Assembly (NCBI RefSeq): GCF_900246225.1
Contig: NC_039306.1
Coordinates: 6,857,072-6,921,071 of the forward strand
Length of the DNA stretch: 64,000 nt
Reading direction: 5' to 3'
From: Astatotilapia calliptera
Taxonomy: Eukaryota > Chordata > Actinopteri > Cichliformes > Cichlidae
Each line of letters begins with the position of its first letter. Positions within the stretch are counted from its first letter, which is position 1. The translations under genes and the position numbers were made by a program. Positions 59,029-64,000 of this stretch are shown piece by piece. A model generated the notes under the pieces. That model made no database searches. It was not told the DNA's origin and saw only the letters and a program-made list of their open reading frames with translations.

Positions 59029-62000
59029 CCAATAACCTGCCTCAGTACTACATGGAAGCTCCTGTCAGGCATCATATCGGCTAAGATGAACAGGCACATG
59101 GGTCAATACATGAGCGGGACACAGAAAGGAATTGGCAAGAATACCAGAGGCGCAAAACACCAGCTACTGGTAGACAGAACAATCAGCCGAAACTGCAAGA
59201 CCAGACTGACCAACCTGTGCACGGCCTGGATTGATTACAAGAAGGCCTATGACTCAATGCCCCACAGCTGGATACTGGAATGCCTAGAATTGTACAAGAT
59301 CAATGGGACCCTAAGAGCCTTCATCAGGAACTCAATGGGGATGTGGCATACAACACTAGAGGCCAACTCCAAGCCCATAGCACAAGTTACCATCAAGTGC
59401 GGGATCTACCAAGGAGATGCTCTGTCCCCACTGCTGTTCTGCATAGGCCTGAACCCCATCAGTGAGATCATTAACAAGACTGGCTACGGATACCGACTAC
59501 GGAACGGAGCAGTTGTCAGCCACCTCCTGTACATGGATGACATCAAGCTGTATGCCAAGAGTGAACGAGACATCGATTCACTGATCCACACTACCAGGCT
59601 ATACAGCAATGACATTGGAATGTCGTTCGGACTGGAGAAGTGTAGTCGGATGGTAACAAAGAGAGGGAAGGTAGTCAGAACTGAGGGGATTGAACTACCA
59701 GAAGGCAACATTGCAGACATAGAGGACAGTTACAAGTACCTGGGGATCCCGCAGGCAAATGGGAACCATGAAGAGGCCGCTAGAAAGGCTGCAACCACCA
59801 AGTACCTGCAGAGGGTCAGGCAAGTCCTGAGGAGTCAGCTGAATGGTAAGAACAAGATCCGGGCCATCAACACATACGCCCTGCCCGTGATCAGGTACCC
59901 TGCTGGGGTAATAGGCTGGCCAAAGGAGGAGATAGAAGCCACTGACATAAAGACAAGAAAGCTCCTGACCATGCATGGAGGGTTTCACCCCAAGTCCAGC
60001 ACCCTGAGGCTGTACGCTAAGCGGAAGGAAGGGGGCCGGGGACTGGTGAGTGTCAGCACCACAGTCCAGGATGAGACAACGAACATCCAAGAATACATTG
60101 GGAAGATGGCCCCAACTGACCGAGTGCTCAGTGAATACCTCAGGCAGCAGAAACCCAAGAAAGAGGAGGGAGACGAGGAACCATCATGGAAGGACAGGCC
60201 CCTGCACGGTATGTACCACCGGCAGATAGAGGAGGTGGCTGATATCCAGAAATCCTACCAGTGGCTGGACAAAGCTGGACTGAAAGACAGCACAGAGGCA
60301 CTAATCATGGCAGCACAAGAACAAGCTCTGAGTACAAGATCCATAGAGGCTGGGGTCTATCACACCAGGCAAGACCCCAGGTGCAGGCTGTGTAAAGATG
60401 CCCCAGAGACAATCCAGCACATAACAGCAGGGTGCAAGATGCTAGCAGGCAAGGCATACATGGAACGCCATAACCAAGTGGCCGGCATAGTGTACAGGAA
60501 CATCTGTGCCGAGTATAACCTGGAAGTCCCGAGGTCAAAATGGGAGATGCCCCCAAGGGTGGTGGAGAATGACCGAGCTAAGATCCTGTGGGACTTCCAG
60601 ATACAGACGGACAAAATGGTGGTGGCTAACCAACCGGACATAGTGGTGGTAGACAAACAGAAGAAGATGGCCGTAGTGATCGATGTAGCGGTTCCGAATG
60701 ACAGCAATATCAGGAAGAAGGAACACGAGAAGCTGGAGAAATACCAAGGGCTCAGAGAAGAGCTCGAGAGGATGTGGAGGGTGATGGTAACGGTGGTCCC
60801 CGTGGTAATCGGAGCACTAGGTGCGGTGACTCCCAAGCTAGGCGAGTGGCTCCAGCAGATCCCGGGAATAACATCGGAGATCTCTGTCCAGAAGAGCGCA
60901 GTCCTGGGAACAGCTAAGATACTGCGCAGGACCCTCAAGCTCCCAGGCCTCTGGTAGAGGACCCGAGCTTGAAGGATAAACCGCCCGCAGGGGCGTGCTG
61001 GGTGTTTTTTATATATATATATATATGTTTATTTACTTAGGAAAATGAAGAAAGGTTGATTGTATTTCAGTAACTGCAAGTACTGTTGTTTTCTTTTTTC
61101 AATAAAAATATTTTCAAAAAAATAATAAAAAATCTACTGACTGTGATGGTATAGACATGGTTATAATTAAAAAGACTTTAGACTGTATAAGTATTAAAGT
61201 ATAGTGTAGTATAAGAGATATTTTAAATCTCTTGTTACAATCAGGAGTATTTCCTGATCGAATGAAAGTGGCAAAAGTGATACCCTTATATAAATCAAGA
61301 GATAAGCATAGTTTTAACACAGTTTTCAAAAGTGCTTGAAAAACTTTTTGCGCAAAGACTTGATAGTTTTATTGAAAAAAATCAACTAATAAATGAAAAT
61401 CAATTTGGATTTCTTAAAAATAGATCATTGGCATTAGCATTGTTGACTTTCATTGACGATATTTCATCTGCAACCCATAATAATAAATACACAGTTGGGG
61501 TATTCGTTAATTTAAAAAAAAAGCTTTTGACACATTACAACATTCTTTTTTGATTTCTTAATTGTATAATTATGGTGTGAGAGGAGTGGCATTGAATTGG
61601 TTAACGAGTTATTTAGAAAATAGGTCGCAATATGTACATTATCTCGGCAATACCTCTGAAAGATTAAAGATTGTATGTGGCGTTCCTCAAGGTTCTATTT
61701 TGGGACCTAAACGTTTTAATTTATATATTAATGATATCTGTGACGTATCAAAAAGGTTAAATTTTATTCTATTTGCAGATGACACAAATTTTTATTGCTC
61801 TGGAGAGAATTTGAAAGATTTGGTTGAAATTATGATTTCTGAGATGTTAAGATTTAAAAAATGGTTTGATGTAAATAAATTATCTTTGAATCTGACAAAA
61901 AACGAAATTCATGATATTTGGCAATCGTGTAAAGGAGGAAGAAGTCATTATGTCCATTAATGGAGAATTGATTGAAAGAGTTACTGATTTTTGCTTTTTG

Positions 62001-63890
62001 GGTGTAATAGTACATGAAAATTTGACGTGGAAATCACATATTGAATATATTAGAAAGAAGATGGTTAAAAACATTTATATTTTGGGAAATGTAAGAGATT
62101 TATTAGACTACAAAACAATGCACATTTTATATTTTTAACTTTTTTTCTTGTACTTTAGTTACTGTGTCGAAGTTTGGGGGAATACATATGAGAATACTAT
62201 AAAACCTCTAAACTTATTACAGAAGAAAGTGATACAAATGATTCATAATGTTAAATATAGAGAACATACAAATAAATTATTTATAAAATCGAAATTATTA
62301 AAATTAGGAGATTTAGTGAAACTACGGACACTATTAATTATGTTTAAGGCTAAAAATAATTTTGCCTTTTAAGTTACAAAGAGTATTTTTAATGTGTTTG
62401 GGGGCAGAAGACAGCAGAAGGAAATGTTATTTTAAGCATCAGCTAGCTAGGACTACACAAAGATTAATGAGTCCAACGGTTAGGGGTATACGACTGTGGA
62501 ACTCTCTTCATTATAATTTAAAGAATTGTATAAATTTTCATTGTTTTAAAAAGTGTTACATGTCTAAAACGATAACTCAATATGAAGAATGTGAATGAAA
62601 TTGGAGTTAATTGACAAAGGATCCATTTTTTTTTTTTGCCTCATTTATTTTATTTACTTATCATTTCTCCTTGTTACTATGTGGAGTGGTATGTTCTGAT
62701 TGTAAATTTGTTGTTTGGTTTGATTTAGGACCGGAGATAAATGTTAATGTTAGTTTGTTCCTTAATTTTTGGTGCCCACTTGCAATATAAGTTGGATTGT
62801 AGATAGGGGGCAGGGTTTAACAAGAATATTTTCTTCTTCCTGCTCCTTTTCACACATGGTTGCAGTGCTTTACTGATAGAAAGTGTGGTTGGTTTGTCTG
62901 AAAGAACTAACTGTGGAAACTGTTGTACCAAGTGTGAAATAAATAAATAAATGAAATGAAATGAACAGAAACTGCTTTCAGTGCTTATTGATAAAAAATC
63001 ACCGTACTGTCTTACCATGGCATTCTGCAGTGGTTGCTGGTACCCAGTAGGTTTGTACTGAGTTCTTTGTGTCCAGTCAGTGTGGATATCCCCCAAGAAC
63101 AGCTCCTGGACCTTCCTTCCATGGCTGTGGTATTGCGTTTCTACTCGTACTAAACCCATCTCCATCATGGAGAAACCCAGTGCTTCCAGACATCCCCTCC
63201 CTGCCCGGGTGTTGTATAGCTCGTAGAGCTTCCCTGGCACCACTCGACCCAGGCTGAGACCTACGCATGTTGAAGGGAGCCTGGAGGCCAACCTCTGTTT
63301 GGCTGCAAGGCTATGAACCACAATGGCCACTTTGCTGAGGTGATGCTCAGCTTCAGTAGCCCCACGAGTGATCCAAGAGGCCTGGCGCAGACGGATCTTT
63401 CCCCTGACTATCAGGGAGTAGCTAGGATCCTCGCAGCTGCTGTCGGTATAGTAGTGCTGCAGGGCCTGGAAGTGACGGTTGGGATGGAAAGTGTAGGAGC
63501 GGGTAAGAAACTCTGGACCAGGACGAACTTCGCATCTAAATGCAGAAGGAGAAAAATTATATAGGCAATTGTTTTTATGGATAGCTTTCAAGTTCTTAAG
63601 TATGACAGAGATGACTCTGAAGTATTGAATTATTTGGGACAGGTCTTGATTTGGCTTTTGTTTTTAAGATGGAGGGTCATTATCATTGCTCTATATGAAT
63701 TTGTACCTTATTGATACCCAAGTACCATCCAGTTGTGGTGGTATATCTGCTGTGATTCTCACTCTGTCCTGTATGTTATGGTACTGACAGTGGGGCTCCC
63801 ACTGGAGGCTCTCACTGAAGTTGGAGGAGGATGCAAATGGACCTGTTGGCACCTCCCAAAGTTTTGTCCCTGTTCCTACCACCAACAGAG
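55907..63890 (-). CDS. apcdd1l: APCDD1-like Wnt-pathway inhibitor (first exon off-window)
   Basis: Three exons join in phase: 63890-63707, 63535-63016 and 56671-55907, giving about 488 residues. Human APCDD1L is about 500, so only the start is missing. APCDD1 proteins are membrane glycoproteins; APCDD1 binds Wnt and LRP and dampens canonical signalling. The visible part begins in a hydrophobic LLVVG stretch (probably signal peptide), then has two homologous domains. The first carries WVSIRCEVRPGPEFLTRSY and ELFLGDIHTDWTQR; the second carries WVSQRCETRPNVLFLTRD, GIKLPHKEYELFK and RPTDGSSPDRP. The protein ends in a hydrophobic LVLLVFGSVLCGWLCV anchor. The -l paralogue is chosen from synteny with vapb. 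The 6.3-kb intron between the last two exons contains the LINE nest. Confidence 0.92.
57482..57997 (+). pseudogene. Outer LINE, endonuclease end and pre-RT linker
   Basis: A 171-codon open stretch continuing upstream in frame to about 57363. ISDHLPVF is the terminal catalytic SDH block of APE-type endonucleases. A Lys-rich linker with PWITKGLAYKNKL and LRKAKKDYY follows, as in L2/CR1-type ORF2 proteins. A frameshift ends it near 57997. The N-terminal half of the endonuclease is lost. Confidence 0.7.
58181..58861 (+). pseudogene. L1 ORF2 C-terminal fragment
   Basis: One uninterrupted frame of 226 codons plus stop starting exactly at the insertion boundary. It contains LPPEQQWETTLSFVPHH, SWEQAIARVRSSTSCARLGL, FKVIHRVHFSKSRLSELYP, then the knuckle KCDKCHGSPCHLSHMFFLCP and the C-terminal ARRLILLHWKSV. 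Endonuclease and RT are missing by 5' truncation, so it is not functional, but the frame is unbroken. Confidence 0.8.
58988..59027. repeat. (TA)n tract at the 5' junction of the R4-like element
   Basis: About 20 AT units directly before the first codon of the truncated R4-like ORF. A second TA run (61010-61026) follows its 3' end. Both belong to the L1 3' UTR or were made at insertion. Confidence 0.85.
59029..60957 (+). CDS. RT plus restriction-like endonuclease ORF, 642 codons, unbroken but 5' truncated
   Basis: The frame opens at PITCLSTTWKLLSG, the first RT block, and has no stop until 60955-60957; the first Met is at 59086. RT motifs: IDYKKAYDSMPHSW, CGIYQGDALSPLLF and LLYMDDIKLY (catalytic YMDD). 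After the thumb comes CRLCKDAPETIQHITAGC, a C-x2-C-x7-H-x4-C finger. The restriction-like endonuclease core follows, PD (60634) and Asp 14 residues later in VVIDVAVP, then KEHEKLEKYQGL. This order (RT, CCHC, PD-D) is typical of R2/R4-type elements. The N-terminal DNA-binding region is missing, so the copy cannot move by itself. Confidence 0.85.
   Translation, partial: PITCLSTTWKLLSGIISAKMNRHMGQYMSGTQKGIGKNTRGAKHQLLVDRTISRNCKTRLTNLCTAWIDYKKAYDSMPHSWILECLELYKINGTLRAFIRNSMGMWHTTLEANSKPIAQVTIKCGIYQGDALSPLLFCIGLNPISEIINKTGYGYRLRNGAVVSHLLYMDDIKLYAKSERDIDSLIHTTRLYSNDIGMSFGLEKCSRMVTKRGKVVRTEGIELPEGNIADIEDSYKYLGIPQANGNHEEAARKAATTKYLQRVRQVLRSQLNGKNKIRAINTYALPVIRYPAGVIGWPKEEIEATDIKTRKLLTMHGGFHPKSSTLRLYAKRKEGGRGLVSVSTTVQDETTNIQEYIGKMAPTDRVLSEYLRQQKPKKEEGDEEPSWKDRPLHGMYHRQIEEVADIQKSYQWLDKAGLKDSTEALIMAAQEQALSTRSIEAGVYHTRQDPRCRLCKDAPETIQHITAGCKMLAGKAYMERHNQVAGIVYRNICAEYNLEVPRSKWEMPPRVVENDRAKILWDFQIQTDKMVVANQPDIVVVDKQKKMAVVIDVAVPNDSNIRKKEHEKLEKYQGLREELERMWRVMVTVVPVVIGALGAVTPKLGEWLQQIPGITSEISVQKSAVLGTAKILRRTLKLPGLW
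59029..61004 (+). mobile_element. Innermost: R4/Dong/Rex6-like LINE with restriction-like endonuclease, 5' truncated
   Basis: The element begins inside the reverse transcriptase directly after a TA repeat and ends GATAAACCGCCCGCAGGGGC, then GTGCTGGGTG, before a second TA repeat. A single long frame fills it. The base composition (GC-rich, even codon use) contrasts sharply with the AT-rich L1 and L2-like sequence around it, suggesting recent arrival. R4-clade elements such as silkworm Dong are known to favour simple-repeat targets; the TA tracts on both sides fit that habit. Confidence 0.82.
61332..62598 (+). pseudogene. Outer LINE, reverse transcriptase and C-terminus (broken)
   Basis: The remnants lie in at least four frame segments (61332-61553, 61562-61960, 61911-62372, 62362-62598). 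RT blocks are in order: QFGFLKNRS, YGVRGVALNWLTSYLENR, GVPQGSILGP, LFADDTNF, and LNLTKNE with the following WQS; the C-terminal GIRLWNSL block follows. The breaks show it has not been under selection for a long time. Confidence 0.75.
62965..63015 (-). other. apcdd1l intron between the LINE nest and the middle exon
   Basis: A short unique stretch between the tail of the outer LINE and the donor of the middle apcdd1l exon. The LINE ends only about 50 bp from the splice donor. Confidence 0.6.
63016..63535 (-). CDS. apcdd1l: apcdd1l coding exon, first APCDD1 domain
   Basis: Acceptor TTTAG, completing Arg; donor GTAAGA after Met at a codon boundary. Contains CEVRPGPEFLTRSYTFHPN, LIVRGKIRLRQASWITRG, a variable Cys-containing middle and QELFLGDIHTDWTQR. 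These match human APCDD1 block for block. The 171-bp intron 63536-63706 is short and featureless. Confidence 0.95.
63707..63890 (-). CDS. apcdd1l: apcdd1l coding exon (second in gene), N-terminal region
   Basis: Acceptor TTTCCAG, donor GTACAA. Encodes LLVVGTGTKLWEVPTG, then a Ser-rich stretch and LQWEPHCQYHNIQDRVRIT, ADIPPQLDGTWVSI plus two bases of Arg. The open frame starts in phase 2, so an upstream exon with the start codon must lie beyond 64000. C-x-Y-H-x6-RIT and DGxWVS match the APCDD1 domain start. Confidence 0.9.
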
Positions 63891-64000
63891 CTGGAAAGAA
63901 AAATCAAAACAGTGTGTCAGTTATCCCATCTGATCAACACAAATGCTTCGCTCCATGGCATGGGAAGACTCTCAGCCTCCGTCATTAGAAAATAAATGGA

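Larger units (their letters stand above)
58181..61123 (+). mobile_element. Middle of the nest: 5'-truncated L1-clade LINE with 12-bp duplication
   Basis: AATAAAAAATCT occurs exactly at 58169-58180 and 61124-61135, and removing what lies between rejoins the outer LINE reading frame (FKNKK to STDCDG). The inserted L1 keeps only the ORF2 C-terminus (58181-58861), with CDKCHGSPCHLSHMFFLCP, the Cys/His zinc-knuckle block of L1 ORF2. A 3' UTR and an AATAAAAATATTTTC end with an A-rich tail follow. Its own 3' UTR is interrupted by the R4-like element. Confidence 0.85.
57361..62964 (+). mobile_element. Outer LINE of the nest: 5'-truncated, L2-like, interrupted
   Basis: The element is present as 57361-58180 and 61136-62964, split by the L1 insertion. 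The first part is the end of an APE endonuclease (ITDKSETLIDHIFIN, then SDHLPVF at 57524) and the linker. The second has RT motifs NQFGFLKNRSLA, VCGVPQGSILGP and FADDTNF (61772), then TVRGIRLWNSLHYNLKN at the C-terminus. The 3' UTR ends in AAATAAATAAATGAAATGAA repeats. Several frameshifts and stops break the ORF. It sits antisense inside apcdd1l. The L2-like label rests on motif style and the short-repeat tail; other APE-type clades are possible. Confidence 0.8.

Noticed and set aside
59695..60938. Long minus-strand open frames in the R4-like element
   Set aside because: Shadows of the unbroken plus-strand RT/endonuclease frame caused by its GC-rich codon use.

Overview
The window is vertebrate nuclear DNA, most likely from a percomorph teleost. 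The genes are split by GT-AG introns and are AT-rich between exons. The repeats are fish types: hAT-like non-autonomous elements, a pogo/Tigger element, a Tc1 remnant, tRNA-headed SINEs, and L2-like, L1, RTE/Rex3 and R4/Rex6-like LINEs. The species cannot be fixed from the sequence.

Four protein-coding genes lie in order. The 5' end of ppp4r1l is on the minus strand (coding exons 1294-4659; the gene continues off the left edge). A complete rab22a is on the plus strand (seven coding exons, 5232-15978, 194 codons plus stop). A complete vapb is on the plus strand (six coding exons, 23139-41979, 242 codons plus stop). Most of apcdd1l is on the minus strand (55907-63890; its first exon is off the right edge). 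Exons were located by joining reading frames across splice sites with matching phase and comparing the proteins with family members I recognise. The human 20q13.32 block has the same four neighbours (PPP4R1L, RAB22A, VAPB, APCDD1L), and the ohnologue set PPP4R1, RAB31, VAPA and APCDD1 lies on human 18p11. This synteny is why I name the partial genes ppp4r1l and apcdd1l.

Layout: 1-706 is a hAT-like element in a ppp4r1l intron. 4660-5231 is a compact divergent promoter shared by ppp4r1l and rab22a. 5232-15978 is rab22a, with a SINE, a Rex3-like tail and a hAT-like copy in its introns, followed by a probable long 3' UTR to about 20110. 20113-22706 is a repeat-rich spacer with a fresh SINE and a complete-ended Tigger element that stops about 430 bp before the vapb start. 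23139-41979 is vapb, with a second copy of the hAT-like element. 41980-44430 is its probable 3' UTR. 44440-55900 is a gene-poor spacer. 55907-63890 is apcdd1l, whose large intron holds a three-level nest of LINEs.

The genes are housekeeping or signalling genes: an endosomal Rab GTPase, an ER membrane-contact receptor, a phosphatase-4 regulatory subunit and a Wnt-pathway inhibitor. They are neighbours by ancient synteny, not by operon logic. I found no prokaryotic-type system, CRISPR array or new protein system. The most informative non-genic structures are the nested LINEs, the paired hAT-like copies, the Tigger element with seven subterminal repeats, and two perfect hairpins.
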